In this document: positions 18,759 through 28,419 of the stretch, one piece after another
How positions within the stretch are numbered: position 1 is the first letter of the stretch
Layout of the letters: each line of letters starts with the position of its first letter
Made by a program: the position numbers and the translations under genes
The notes under the pieces: model-generated
Told to the model about the DNA's origin: nothing
Seen by the model: the letters and a program-made list of their open reading frames with translations, nothing else
Databases searched by the model: none
Assembly (NCBI GenBank): GCA_963753725.1
Contig: CAVWDI010000001.1
Location: forward strand, 744,001-808,000
DNA length: 64,000 nucleotides
DNA from: CAVWDI01 sp963753725
GTDB lineage: Bacteria; Chloroflexota; Anaerolineae; Anaerolineales; UBA4823
Direction: 5' to 3'

Positions 18759-19130
18759 TTAAAGTACTTCCTGCGCCAGTGAGACTATTTTCATAAAACC
18801 TTTTTCACGTAATTCGCGCGCGACTGGTCCGAAAATCCGAGTGCCTTTAGGATTGCGGCCATCCGTATCAAGAATAACAGCTGCATTGTCGTCAAACCTG
18901 ATCGTTGATCCATCTTCCCGGCGCCATTCTTTAGCACATCTTACGATCACTGCTTTAACAATATCGCTCTTCTTTACAGTGCCTCGAGGAGTGGCGATTT
19001 TTACCGTACCAACCACAACATCACCAACCCTTCCATATCTTCGAGACGAACCACCCATTACATGGATGACAAGCAATTCGCGTGCACCAGTGTTATCGGC
19101 GATTTTTACCCGCGATTCTTGTTGGATCAT
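18759..19130 (-). CDS. rplN: 50S ribosomal protein L14
   Basis: 123 residues. It starts MIQQESRVKIADNTGARELL and holds the GRVGDVVVGTVKIATPRGTV core and FGPVARELREKGFMKIVSLA near the end. It forms an intersubunit bridge. Its start overlaps the rpsQ stop by one base. Confidence 0.97.
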   Translation of the reverse strand: MIQQESRVKIADNTGARELLVIHVMGGSSRRYGRVGDVVVGTVKIATPRGTVKKSDIVKAVIVRCAKEWRREDGSTIRFDDNAAVILDTDGRNPKGTRIFGPVARELREKGFMKIVSLAQEVL

Positions 19131-19411
19131 TACTCTTCCTCCAACAATAATTCAGGTTCTCCAGCGGCTATATCACGGTGAAGAATTTCCTGGACAACCC
19201 ATCTTTTTCGACGTGATATGGGTTGACTTTCAACAATATACACTTGATCGCCTATCTTACAATCCAATTCGTCGTGAGCCATCACCCTTCGTCGGTTGTG
19301 GACTACTTTCTTATAAAGACGATGCTGGAAAGTACGTGATACCTCGACCACTACTGTTTTCTGCATCTTGTCACTGGTAATTACACCAGTCATACGTCGA
19401 CGATTGTTCAT
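19130..19411 (-). CDS. rpsQ: 30S ribosomal protein S17
   Basis: 93 residues with the OB-fold signature (GVITSDKMQKTVVVEVSR...HDELDCKIGDQVYIVESQPI, key residues GDxVxIxESxP). The C-terminus has a short acidic extension (PELLLEEE). It overlaps rpmC by 4 nt. Confidence 0.96.
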   Translation of the reverse strand: MNNRRRMTGVITSDKMQKTVVVEVSRTFQHRLYKKVVHNRRRVMAHDELDCKIGDQVYIVESQPISRRKRWVVQEILHRDIAAGEPELLLEEE

Positions 19412-19623
19412 GACTCACTCTCCGAATGCAACTTTAATTCTTTCTCATGGATGATTGTCAGCAACCGAGCAATCTGACGTCTGGTAAAGCGGATCCGTGT
19501 ATGGTCTGTAAGTTCTCCAGTTGATTGTTGAAATCTAAAATTCATCAATTCTTCTCTGGCATCATCTAAACTAGACTTTAGTTCATCGGTTGACATATTG
19601 CGCAGTTCTTCGCTCGCCATCAT
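19408..19623 (-). CDS. rpmC: 50S ribosomal protein L29
   Basis: 71 residues forming a two-helix hairpin, with ELKSSLDDAREELMNFRFQQ and the RRQIARLLTIIHEKE signature. It lies at the exit tunnel, where SRP and trigger factor dock. It overlaps rplP by 4 nt. The native start is probably the second Met. Confidence 0.95.
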   Translation of the reverse strand: MMASEELRNMSTDELKSSLDDAREELMNFRFQQSTGELTDHTRIRFTRRQIARLLTIIHEKELKLHSESES

Positions 19624-20048
19624 TCGCCTCCTGAAAGGTCGTGTCGCCCAACAATCTTGGTCTTCACAGACAATTTATATTGGGCTAAACGCAATGCTTC
19701 CTTGGCGAGTTCTTCCGACAAACCACCGCCGACTTCGAACATTATGCGACCAGGTTTCACAACCGCCACCCAGTACTCTACATCACCTTTACCCTTACCC
19801 ATCCGAGTTTCCGCTGGTTTCTGTGTAATTGGTTTGTCTGGAAAAATGCGGATCCAGAATTTACCACGCCGTCGGACAGCACGGACGATTGCCCTTCGAG
19901 CAGCTTCAATTTGCCGCGCTGAAACCCAGCCAGGTTCTAAAGCTTTCAGTCCATAATCTCCAAAAGCAATTTCAGTTCCCCGGGATGCGTTCCCTCTCAT
20001 CCGACCACGCATTTGTTTGCGCCATTTAACTCGTTTCGGCATTAACAT
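19620..20048 (-). CDS. rplP: 50S ribosomal protein L16
   Basis: 142 residues, containing MLMPKRVKWRKQMRGRMRGN and RMGKGKGDVEYWVAVVKPGR, the L16 signatures. It shapes the A-site tRNA pocket. The native start may be the second Met (MPKRVKWRK). Confidence 0.97.
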   Translation of the reverse strand: MLMPKRVKWRKQMRGRMRGNASRGTEIAFGDYGLKALEPGWVSARQIEAARRAIVRAVRRRGKFWIRIFPDKPITQKPAETRMGKGKGDVEYWVAVVKPGRIMFEVGGGLSEELAKEALRLAQYKLSVKTKIVGRHDLSGGE

Positions 20049-20127
20049 AATCTCTTACCTCGCTCAGTTCAGTTCCAAATCTTTAATCAAGCTGAATACC
20101 GCAATAATTCAATCCATCTGCCAATTA

Positions 20128-20806
20128 TTATTCGCTTACGTATACGCCTTCAGTTGTTTCAGGCTTTTCTTCAATATCAGGTAATACTTCACCTTTAAAG
20201 ATCCACACCTTTACTCCAATACGACCATAAGTGGTCAATGCTTCAGCTACTGCAAAGTCAATATCGGCACGCAACGTCTGTCGCGGAACACGACCTTCGC
20301 GCATATTTATAGAACGTGCCATTTCTGCGCCGCTCAGACGTCCAGAAACTTCCACCCGGATTCCTTCAGCACCAGACCTCATCGACTGTTGAATCGTTCG
20401 CTTCATCGCTCTTTGATAACTGATGCGTCTCTCAAGCTGTTGGGCGATATTTTGAGCAACCAGACGAGCATCTGTGTCAGGATCCTTGATTTCTTTAACC
20501 TCAAGATCGATCTTTTTTCCTGCTTCAGCTTCGAGTGTTGCCCGCATTCTTTTTACATTTTCACCCTTGCGTCCAATTAAGATACCTGGTTTTGCTGTAT
20601 GGACGATAATTTTTACTTTTCCAGGGAATCGTTCAATCTCGATTAGTGAAACACCAGCGCGCGGTGCTTCACTTCGAATCAGTTCTCTCAATCTTAATAT
20701 CCTGGTGTAAATTATTTACATAATCCTCACCTTCTGCGTACCAGCGGCCTTCCCAGGTCTTATTTATTCCCAAGCGGAATCCAATCGGATGAACTTTGCG
20801 TCCCAT
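20128..20806 (-). CDS. rpsC: 30S ribosomal protein S3, reading frame broken
   Basis: The ATG at 20804-20806 opens MGRKVHPIGFRLGINKTWEG and runs to LHQDIK. The rest (LRELIRSEAPRAGVSLIEIE, the KH domain with GRKGENVKRM, and SGRLSGAEMARSINMREGRV) is in another frame. Removing one base near 20690-20695 joins them as HQDIKLRELIRSE and gives 225 residues, the normal S3 length. A good ribosome-binding site (AAGGAG) precedes the start. Order rplV-rpsC-rplP. The break is most likely a sequence error. Confidence 0.94.
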
Positions 20807-20818
20807 ATAATCTCCTTC

Positions 20819-21163
20819 TTATCCTTTTCGTTCGCGCAGTATCACTGTTATATGTGATGATCGGCGAAGCCAAGGCTTGAATCTTCCTCTTGCTCCAAAC
20901 TTTCTCCACTTACGTGTAGGAGCCTCATCAGCAAAAATTTTATATATGTACATATCATCGCGGCTGATTCCAAAGTTCTCCTCGCCGTTTGCTACCGCAG
21001 AAGCAAGCAGTTTGGAAACTGGATGCGCTGCTCCATTAGGAGTAAATTTCAGCATCGTGATTGCTTCTGTTACATCCTTACCGCGTACTAGATCCACAAT
21101 AAGCCGTACTTTTTGGGCCGAAATCGAGATAAATCGTGCTTTTGCTAGAATATCAGTTTCCAT
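20819..21163 (-). CDS. rplV: 50S ribosomal protein L22
   Basis: 114 residues, with KARFISISAQKVRLIVDLVR and the tunnel-lining hairpin followed by RGRFKPWLRRSSHITVILRE. The hairpin is where macrolide-resistance changes occur in other species. Order rpsS-rplV-rpsC. Confidence 0.97.
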   Translation of the reverse strand: METDILAKARFISISAQKVRLIVDLVRGKDVTEAITMLKFTPNGAAHPVSKLLASAVANGEENFGISRDDMYIYKIFADEAPTRKWRKFGARGRFKPWLRRSSHITVILRERKG

Positions 21164-21166
21164 GTT

Positions 21167-21448
21167 TTATTCTTCCCCTCGAGGTCTCCTCCCCTGGAGA
21201 TGTCCACGATATGTGCGAGTAGGAGCAAATTCACCCAGCTTGTGACCGACCATATTCTCGGTTATATAAATGGGCACGTGCCTTCGCCCGTCGTGAACAG
21301 CAATCGTGTGTCCAACCATTTGAGGAAAGATTGTACTGGCACGACTCCAGGTACGAATGACCGTTTTATCACGAGATTCATTCATTATCTCAATCTTGTT
21401 CAGTAGTTTTGGATCCACAAATGGACCTTTTTTCAGCGATCTTCCCAT
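21167..21448 (-). CDS. rpsS: 30S ribosomal protein S19
   Basis: 93 residues, with MGRSLKKGPFVDPKLLNKIE and the signature GHTIAVHDGRRHVPIYITEN, then KLGEFAPTRTYRGH. It is part of the 30S head. It lies 3 nt before rplV. Confidence 0.97.
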   Translation of the reverse strand: MGRSLKKGPFVDPKLLNKIEIMNESRDKTVIRTWSRASTIFPQMVGHTIAVHDGRRHVPIYITENMVGHKLGEFAPTRTYRGHLQGRRPRGEE

Positions 21449-21524
21449 ATCATTACTCCAATAATCTTCTTTCTGTACACCTGTTGTACTGATTCATTAT
21501 CCACAACACCAAGAAATCAACTGC

Positions 21525-22361
21525 TTACCTTCGTTTTTTACCTCTCCGGCGAACGATATATTTACTTGTTCGTTTATTCCGGCGAGTTTTATAGCCGAGC
21601 GTGGGTTTACCCCATGGACTTTTAGGTCCTGGCATTCCAATCCCTTGACGACCCTCACCACCACCATGGGGGTGATCACGTGGGGACATCGCGGAACCAC
21701 GAACAGTTGGTCGAATACCAAGGTGACGTTTACGTCCAGCTTTTCCTAATTTAATATTGCTATGATCAAGATTACCAACTTGACCGATGGTTGCGTAACA
21801 CTTCTGGAGGACTAAGCGAACCTCACCAGAAGGCAAACGAATTTGGGCATAATTCCCTTCTTTTGCAAGAAGCTGAGCTGCTCCACCGGCTGCTCTTACC
21901 AGCTGACCACCGCGACCCACTTTCAATTCAATATTGTGGACCATGGTGCCAACAGGTATATTGGAAATTGGCAAACTATTTCCAGGCTGCACATCGACTT
22001 GAGATCCTGAAACAATCGTATCGCCAACTCTCAAATCGAGCGGCGCAATGATGTATCGTTTTTCTCCATCTGCATAATACAACAATGCAAGACGTGCAGA
22101 ACGATTGGGATCGTACTCAATTGCGGCAACCCGCGCGGGGATATCGTGCTTGTCTCGTTTGAAATCAACGATTCGAATTCGTCTGCGGTGACCGCCGCCT
22201 CTGTGGCGAACCGTAATGCGTCCGTGCATATTGCGCCCGCCTCGTTTACGAAGCGGTTTTGTAAGTGAGCGTTCCGGAGTTGACTTGGTGATCTCTTCAA
22301 AGGTGGAACCGGTCATGCCCCTCAAGCTGGGTGTCACCGGTTTATATTTTTTTACTGCCAT
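21525..22361 (-). CDS. rplB: 50S ribosomal protein L2
   Basis: 278 residues. It starts MAVKKYKPVTPSLRGMTG and carries the C-terminal signature RGSAMSPRDHPHGGGEGRQG, whose His lies by the peptidyl-transferase centre. It overlaps rplW by one base. Confidence 0.98.
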   Translation of the reverse strand: MAVKKYKPVTPSLRGMTGSTFEEITKSTPERSLTKPLRKRGGRNMHGRITVRHRGGGHRRRIRIVDFKRDKHDIPARVAAIEYDPNRSARLALLYYADGEKRYIIAPLDLRVGDTIVSGSQVDVQPGNSLPISNIPVGTMVHNIELKVGRGGQLVRAAGGAAQLLAKEGNYAQIRLPSGEVRLVLQKCYATIGQVGNLDHSNIKLGKAGRKRHLGIRPTVRGSAMSPRDHPHGGGEGRQGIGMPGPKSPWGKPTLGYKTRRNKRTSKYIVRRRGKKRR

Positions 22362-22663
22362 TACATTACTCCTTCAAACACTGGAATTGTATCTCCAGCT
22401 GCCAGTGTAACAATCGCTTTCTTGTATGCTTTACGTCGAATTGTCATTTGTCTTGTTCGAAGGTTGCGAGATCGTTTTGGCGGTAAATTGATAATATTTA
22501 CTCGGAGAACGCTGACCTCAAAAAGTTCTTCAACGGCGTCTTTAACCATCTTCTTTGTTGCATTTGAATTAACTTCAAAGACATATTGCTGAAGAACACT
22601 GTTCTGGTAATTTGATTTCTCTGTAATTATCGGTCGGCGAATTACATCATATATCGTGGTCAT
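22361..22663 (-). CDS. rplW: 50S ribosomal protein L23
   Basis: 100 residues, with YDVIRRPIITEKSNYQNSVL near the start and the RRKAYKKAIVTLAAGDTIPV end. It is the tunnel-exit docking site for trigger factor and SRP. Order rplD-rplW-rplB. Confidence 0.96.
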   Translation of the reverse strand: MTTIYDVIRRPIITEKSNYQNSVLQQYVFEVNSNATKKMVKDAVEELFEVSVLRVNIINLPPKRSRNLRTRQMTIRRKAYKKAIVTLAAGDTIPVFEGVM

Positions 22664-22674
22664 ATTTCCTCCGC

Positions 22675-23304
22675 TTATCCAAGATAGGCAGTAATAACTT
22701 CTAATGCGCTTACTGGGAAAACCAGTTTCTCAAAACCTAAAAGATCGCGAATATTTAAATAGTCCGCCATAACCGTTTTAGCATCTGGGATATTCCTGGT
22801 AGAACGGACGATTAACTCGTAATCCTCAGTTTTTTCAGGGATTAAAACCAGAGCGCTGGATTCACCTACTAAACCATCGAGGGCTTGGGCCATTAACCGG
22901 GTTTTTGGTTCCGTTATTGACAGCTCTTCTAAAACGACGATATTCTCCTCAGCAGCTTTAATCGAAAGCGCAGACCGCAAAGCTGCCTTGCGCATTTTTT
23001 TTGGCATATCCTTTGAATAGTCACGTGGTTTTGGCGTGTGTACTTTGCCTCCACCAACCCACTGTGGAGATCGAATCGAACCTTGTCTCGCTCGACCAGT
23101 ACCTTTTTGCCGCCATGGTTTTCTTCCACCACCAGCAACTTCACTGCGCCCTTTTGTACTGTGTGTTCCTAGGCGAGCATTTGCCATTTGTCGAATATAT
23201 GCCTGGTGCATTAAATCTGTATTTATTGGGGCTTCAAAGACCATCGATGGCAGGTCCACCGTGCTGACCTTCTTCCCTTTCATGTCAAGAACATTTACCT
23301 TCAT
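22675..23304 (-). CDS. rplD: 50S ribosomal protein L4
   Basis: 209 residues, with the extended tunnel loop (RSEVAGGGRKPWRQKGTGRA, then RQGSIRSPQWVGGG) and the C-terminal globular part. In many bacteria L4 also represses the S10 operon. rplC lies 32 nt upstream. Confidence 0.97.
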   Translation of the reverse strand: MKVNVLDMKGKKVSTVDLPSMVFEAPINTDLMHQAYIRQMANARLGTHSTKGRSEVAGGGRKPWRQKGTGRARQGSIRSPQWVGGGKVHTPKPRDYSKDMPKKMRKAALRSALSIKAAEENIVVLEELSITEPKTRLMAQALDGLVGESSALVLIPEKTEDYELIVRSTRNIPDAKTVMADYLNIRDLLGFEKLVFPVSALEVITAYLG

Positions 23305-23336
23305 ATTCCTCTAGCTCCAAATTGAGCGCTGCTCAA

Positions 23337-23966
23337 TTACTGTTTTCTCGCTTCCTTAATCATCAGAAGACCACCCTTGGCGCCAGGTACAGCGCCGCGT
23401 ACTCCCATTAGGTTACGCTCAGAATCGATCAAAACCACCTTCAGGTTATGGATCGTAACTCTTTCGTTACCCATGTGTCCGGGTCCTCGTGCGCCTTTCC
23501 ACACCCTTCCAGGAGTGGTGCCCGATCCTCGTGATCCAGGTGAACGCTGGCGGTCTGATTGGCCGTGGGTTTTGGGTCCACCTCTAAATCCATACCTTTT
23601 CATACCCCCCGCGAACCCTTTCCCTTTGCTTGTTCCAACCACGTCAACGTAATCACCCAATGAGAAGACATCAACGGTTAATTTATCGCCTTCATTAATC
23701 TCTGGTTCTCTCACTCGGAATTCACGTAAAAAGCGCAACGGGGGATAATTATTGCGCTTGAGATGCCCGAGTTGCCCTCCAGTCATACGTTTTGGTTTTG
23801 CTTCTTCATAACCCAACTGAATTGCGGAATAACCATCTTTCTCCGGCAGTCTCATTTGGGTTACATAACAAGGCCCAGCTTCGATTAATGTTACCGGTAC
23901 TGCAGATCCGGTGTCATCGAAAATCTGGGTCATGCCGACTTTCTTACCAATTAGCCCTTTCAACAT
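23337..23966 (-). CDS. rplC: 50S ribosomal protein L3
   Basis: 209 residues, with MLKGLIGKKVGMTQIFDDTG, the long finger with GSRGSGTTPGRVWKGARGPG, and GHMGNERVTIHNLKVV. The finger approaches the peptidyl-transferase centre. A spacer of about 220 nt separates it from rpsJ, much longer than elsewhere in the operon. Confidence 0.97.
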   Translation of the reverse strand: MLKGLIGKKVGMTQIFDDTGSAVPVTLIEAGPCYVTQMRLPEKDGYSAIQLGYEEAKPKRMTGGQLGHLKRNNYPPLRFLREFRVREPEINEGDKLTVDVFSLGDYVDVVGTSKGKGFAGGMKRYGFRGGPKTHGQSDRQRSPGSRGSGTTPGRVWKGARGPGHMGNERVTIHNLKVVLIDSERNLMGVRGAVPGAKGGLLMIKEARKQ

Positions 23967-24187
23967 ATCATTTTTCTCCTGCTCATCAATTTATCCGGGA
24001 ATGTCAATCTGGGCTCGATTGCATCATCCCTGTCGGCACGGCAGTCAGCCAGTTCGCCGCGAAACTTGTTCGTTTTGGTCCGCGAACGAAGCTGCTCTTA
24101 CTGTGCCCAATTACTATTTGTTTATTATCGACGGTTAAAAATTTATTCTCACCTGGCAATGAAAAGCATTTTCGAGATATTTTTTGA
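23967..24187 (-). promoter_or_regulatory. Long rpsJ-rplC spacer with potential stem-loops
   Basis: This 221-nt gap is unusual in an operon where most spacings are under 60 nt. It holds self-complementary, GC-rich segments: GTTCG/CGAAC at 24068-24087 and AGTT/AACT at 24051-24066. It could be an RNA leader for rplC-rplD (for example autogenous control by L4) or an internal promoter region. No protein is recognisable in it. Confidence 0.35.
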
Positions 24188-24496
24188 CTATATTTTTATC
24201 TCGATATCCACACCCGCTGGTAGGTTCAACCGCATCAGCATGTCGATGGTCTTTGAATCTGGATCAAGAACATCAATCAAGCGGTTATGTGTTCTTATTT
24301 CAAAGTGCTCGTGCGAATCTTTATCGATAAATGTAGAACGGCGTATTGTAAACCTTTCTAAGCGAGTTGGCAAGGGTACGGGACCAACTACTCTAGCTCC
24401 AGTTCTCTCTGCAGTTTCTACTATACGTTTTGCCGACTGATCTAATACACGGTGATCGTAAGCCTTTAGACGGATGCGAATTTTTTGTTTTGCCAT
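24188..24496 (-). CDS. rpsJ: 30S ribosomal protein S10
   Basis: 102 residues, with IRIRLKAYDHRVLDQSAKRI, VVGPVPLPTRLERFTIRRST and HFEIRTHNRLIDV. It is part of the 30S head and the NusE antitermination factor. It starts 11 nt after tuf, the usual tuf-rpsJ junction. Confidence 0.97.
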   Translation of the reverse strand: MAKQKIRIRLKAYDHRVLDQSAKRIVETAERTGARVVGPVPLPTRLERFTIRRSTFIDKDSHEHFEIRTHNRLIDVLDPDSKTIDMLMRLNLPAGVDIEIKI

Positions 24497-24507
24497 ATTG
24501 TTATTAC

Positions 24508-25710
24508 CTATTCCAAAATCTCGGTGATCACACCGGAAGCTACTGTAAGACCGCCTTCACGAATTGCGAAGTGCGAGCCCTGCTCCAATGCCACCGGTAC
24601 AATCAACTGGACTTCCAGGTTCACATTATCTCCAGGCATGACCATTTCGACGCCTTCCGGCAGCGTAATATTGCCGGTCACATCCATCGTGCGGATATAA
24701 AACTGCGGTCTATAACCGGTGAAGAAGGCTTTATGACGCCCACCTTCTTCCCTGCGCAGCACGTAAACCTCACTCATAAACCTGGTGTGGGGTGTGATGC
24801 TGTTGGGGATAGCTATAACCTGCCCGCGCTCCACATCATCGCGCTCGATACCGCGCAGCAGTAATCCGCAGTTATCGCCAGCTATACCTTCGTCCAGCGT
24901 CTTGTGGAACATCTCTACGCCGGTCACCACCGAGGTCAGGCTCTTTTCGCGCAGTCCGACGATTTCCACAGCATCGCCCGTGTGGATCATGCCGCGTTCC
25001 ACACGACCGGTCACCACTGTACCGCGCCCTTTGATCGAAAACACATCTTCCACCGGCATCATGAACGGTTTATCCACTTCACGCACTGGCTCGGGGATGT
25101 ATTCATCAACCACCCGCAGCAGTTCCTTGATACTCTCGTACTCAGGAGCGTCGGGATCGGTGCTGGTGGATTCCAATGCTTCCAGTGCGCTGCCGCGCAC
25201 AATCGGAATCTCATCTCCCGGGAAGTTATACTCACTCAACAGCTCGCGCAGTTCCAACTCAACCAGTTCCAGCAGTTCCGGATCATCCATCATGTCGACC
25301 TTGTTCAGGTAGACCACGATGGCCGGCACTTCCACCTGGCGGGCTAACAACACGTGCTCGCGCGTCTGCGGCATAGCGCCGTCTGGGGCTGCTACTACCA
25401 GGATGGCGCCATCTACCTGCGCCGCACCGGTGATCATGTTCTTGATGTAGTCACGGTGCCCGGGCATATCCACGTGGGCGTAGTGTCGGTTCTCGGTCTC
25501 ATATTCCACGTGGGCGATGTTGATGGTGATACCGCGTTCCTTCTCTTCAGGCGCGTTGTCAATCGAATCGAATTCCCGGTATTCACCGAAACCCAGGAAC
25601 TGACAATATTTGGTGATGGCCGCGGTCAATGTCGTCTTGCCATGGTCAATGTGACCCATCGTTCCGACGTTCATGTGCGGTTTTGTGCGCTCAAATTTTT
25701 GCTTCGCCAT
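24508..25710 (-). CDS. tuf: Elongation factor Tu
   Basis: Delivers aminoacyl-tRNA to the ribosome with GTP. 400 residues with G1 GHIDHGKTTL, switch II DMPGHRDYIKNMITGAAQVD and the NKVD nucleotide site, followed by the two beta-barrel domains. The gene is clearly more GC-rich than its neighbours and uses many GC-ending codons such as CTG, CGC and GTG. The adjacent fusA and rpsJ do not. Order fusA-tuf-rpsJ. Confidence 0.98.
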   Translation of the reverse strand: MAKQKFERTKPHMNVGTMGHIDHGKTTLTAAITKYCQFLGFGEYREFDSIDNAPEEKERGITINIAHVEYETENRHYAHVDMPGHRDYIKNMITGAAQVDGAILVVAAPDGAMPQTREHVLLARQVEVPAIVVYLNKVDMMDDPELLELVELELRELLSEYNFPGDEIPIVRGSALEALESTSTDPDAPEYESIKELLRVVDEYIPEPVREVDKPFMMPVEDVFSIKGRGTVVTGRVERGMIHTGDAVEIVGLREKSLTSVVTGVEMFHKTLDEGIAGDNCGLLLRGIERDDVERGQVIAIPNSITPHTRFMSEVYVLRREEGGRHKAFFTGYRPQFYIRTMDVTGNITLPEGVEMVMPGDNVNLEVQLIVPVALEQGSHFAIREGGLTVASGVITEILE

Positions 25711-25762
25711 AATTACTCTCCTCCGTCAATAAGGTTATTCTTTTAAAACTCTCTTTATATCT

Positions 25763-27839
25763 CTAATCTAATCCTGCAATAGCTTTGGCCACATTTTCAG
25801 TGACTCGAGCATAATGATCAAATTCCATCGTAAATACACCTCGACCCTGGGTAGCCGAACGTAAATCTGTCGCGTATCCAAACATTTCAGCCAGAGGTAC
25901 AATAGCGCTTACAGCTTGCATGCTTCCTGGTCTTACTTCCATACCCAGAATATCACCTCGACGAGCATTGAGTTGGCCAATAATTTCACCTAAATAATCA
26001 TCAGGCGCCAAAACCTCAACCTTCATTACCGGCTCTTGAAGGACCGGTTTCGCTTTCTGTGCACCCTCACGAAATGCCATCGATCCTGCCATTTTAAAAG
26101 CGACTTCGCTCGAAATCTACTTCGTGAAATGAGCCATCGTAAAGACGGATCTTAACATCTGTTACCGGATAGCCAGCAATGATTCCCCCTTCAGCAGCTT
26201 CGCGAACTCCTTTCTCCACTGCTGGGATGTACTCCCGTGGAATAGTGCCCCCAACAATTTTACTCTCGAACTCAACACCGCTGCCAACTTCCCCAGGTTC
26301 CAATTCCATAACAACATGACCATATTGACCGCGTCCACCGGTTTGTTTTACATATCGAAATTCTGCTCGTTCAACAGGCTTGGTGATTGTCTCGCGGTAC
26401 GCGACTTGTGGTCGTCCTACCCTGGCTTGTACGTTGAATTCTCGCATCATTCGATCAACTAATACTTCAAGATGTAATTCTCCCATTCCTGAGATTATTG
26501 TCTGCCCCGTCTCTTCTTCCACCCTCACTACAAACGTTGGGTCTTCTTCGGCTAATTTTTGTAATGCGATGCTCATTTTATCCTGGTCTACAGTGGTCTT
26601 GGGTTCAATTGACACAGAGATCACTGGTGCAGGAAAACTGATACTTTCTAAGAGGATAGTATTCGAGGCATCGCACAAAGTATCACCTGTATGTGCATTC
26701 TTTAATCCGAGTACAGCGCCGATATCACCTGCAAGTATTTCTGTAATGTCCTCTCTGCGGTCGGCATATATACGGATCAACCGGCCGATGCGCGCTTTCC
26801 TGGTTTTTGTGGAGTTATATACCATCGAATTGCTACCGAGTTTTCCGGAATAAACTCGAACATATGCCAGACGCCCAACGTAAGGATCAGTAACGATTTT
26901 AAAGACCAATGCGCTCAACGGAACTTCGTCATCAACAGGACGTTCAACCTCTTCGCCGTTTTGTAGATTTATCCCAACAACAGGCGGGACATCCAGAGGA
27001 GAAGGAAAATAATCGATCACAGCGTCCAAAACCGGTTGTACACCTTTATTTTTCAGCGAACTTCCACAAAAAACTGGTGTGGCTTTACCTGAAATTACAG
27101 CCTGGCGCATCCCTTCTCGTAGTTCATCAATCGTTATTTCGACGCCTTCCAGATATTTATTAGTAAGATCGTCATTCGTTTCGGCGATTTGCTCAACCAT
27201 AAGGCTGCGCATCTTACCAACCTGATCGACTAGATCTGGTGGCACATCGATTTCAACTGGATCTTCTCCCAGTTTGTCTTCCCATTTAGTTGCTTTTCTA
27301 GTTAAAAGATCCACTACTCCTGAGAAACTGTTCTCAATTCCTATCGGGACCTGTACAGCGATTGGATTTGCTCCCAACCTCTCGCGAATCATATCAATTG
27401 TTCTCTCATATGAGGCGCCAACTCGATCCATCTTGTTCACGAAACAAATTCTGGGAACCTTATATCGGTCCGCTTGCCGCCATACGGTTTCACTCTGCGG
27501 TTCAACCCCCTGTACTGCATCAAATATAACAATTCCGCCATCCAGAACACGTAAGGACCTTTGTACTTCAGCTGTAAAATCGATATGACCAGGTGTATCA
27601 ATAATGTTTACCTGGTAATCTCTCCAAAACGCAGAGACCGCGGCAGATACGATCGTTATGCCGCGTTCTCTCTCCTGCTCCATCCAATCTGTGACAGTTG
27701 TTCCTTTGTCTACAGAACCTATTCGATGTGTTTTACCTGTATAGTAAAGAATTCGCTCGGTAGTGGTAGTTTTACCAGCGTCGATATGGGCAATAATCCC
27801 AATGTTGCGAATACGTTCCAGCGGATATTTCCGTGACAT
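25763..27839 (-). CDS. fusA: Elongation factor G, reading frame broken
   Basis: GTPase that drives translocation. The first 575 or so residues are intact, with P-loop AHIDAGKTTTTERILYYTG, switch II DTPGHIDFTAEVQRSLRVLD and NKMDR. The frame then breaks after YDGSFHEVD. Removing one A from the plus-strand AAA at 26113-26115 continues it as HEVDSSEVAFKMAGSMAF through domain V to KAIAGLD, giving 691 residues, the normal length. As an essential gene it is unlikely to be truly broken. Confidence 0.95.
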
Positions 27840-27938
27840 CTTTTGACCCGAAGCAAATTTTTTACTTTCAATTTACTCCAATTGATTTTATTGTTTATAT
27901 AAGGTAATTCCCAATTATAAATAGGTAACCACCAAAGC

Positions 27939-28409
27939 TTATATACGATAATGCGAGAACGCCCGATTCGCTTCAGCCATACGGTGCGCTTCTTCTCGTT
28001 TCTTTATTGCTGCACCTGTTTCATTTGCAGCATCCATTAATTCCGCAGCAAGTTTTTCGGCAAAATTCTGACCAGACCGCGATCTTGCGGACGCTAAAAT
28101 CCATCTTGTCGCTAATGCAAACTGGCGATGATGCGGTACCTCCATGGGTACCTGGTATGTCGCTCCACCGACACGTCGAGGTCTCACTTCCATTATTGGT
28201 GCAACCTTCTTTATTGCATCCTCAAAAACCTCTAGACCCTGGCGTTTCATGCGTTCCTCGACAAGGTCGATCGCGTCGTACACTAATCTAGTCGCGACGC
28301 TTTTTTTCCCATTCTTCATTACATAATTAATGAATTTCTGCACCTGAACACTATTGTATTTTACGTCAGGTTTTATTATTCTTCTATCTGGTCGATTTCT
28401 ACGAGGCAT
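27939..28409 (-). CDS. rpsG: 30S ribosomal protein S7
   Basis: 156 residues. It starts MPRRNRPDRRIIKPDVKYNS and has the signature KFINYVMKNGKKSVATRLVY and the later ANRAFSHYRI end. It organises the 30S head and often represses the str operon. Order rpsL-rpsG-fusA. Confidence 0.97.
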   Translation of the reverse strand: MPRRNRPDRRIIKPDVKYNSVQVQKFINYVMKNGKKSVATRLVYDAIDLVEERMKRQGLEVFEDAIKKVAPIMEVRPRRVGGATYQVPMEVPHHRQFALATRWILASARSRSGQNFAEKLAAELMDAANETGAAIKKREEAHRMAEANRAFSHYRI

Positions 28410-28419
28410 TCTCTATCTC

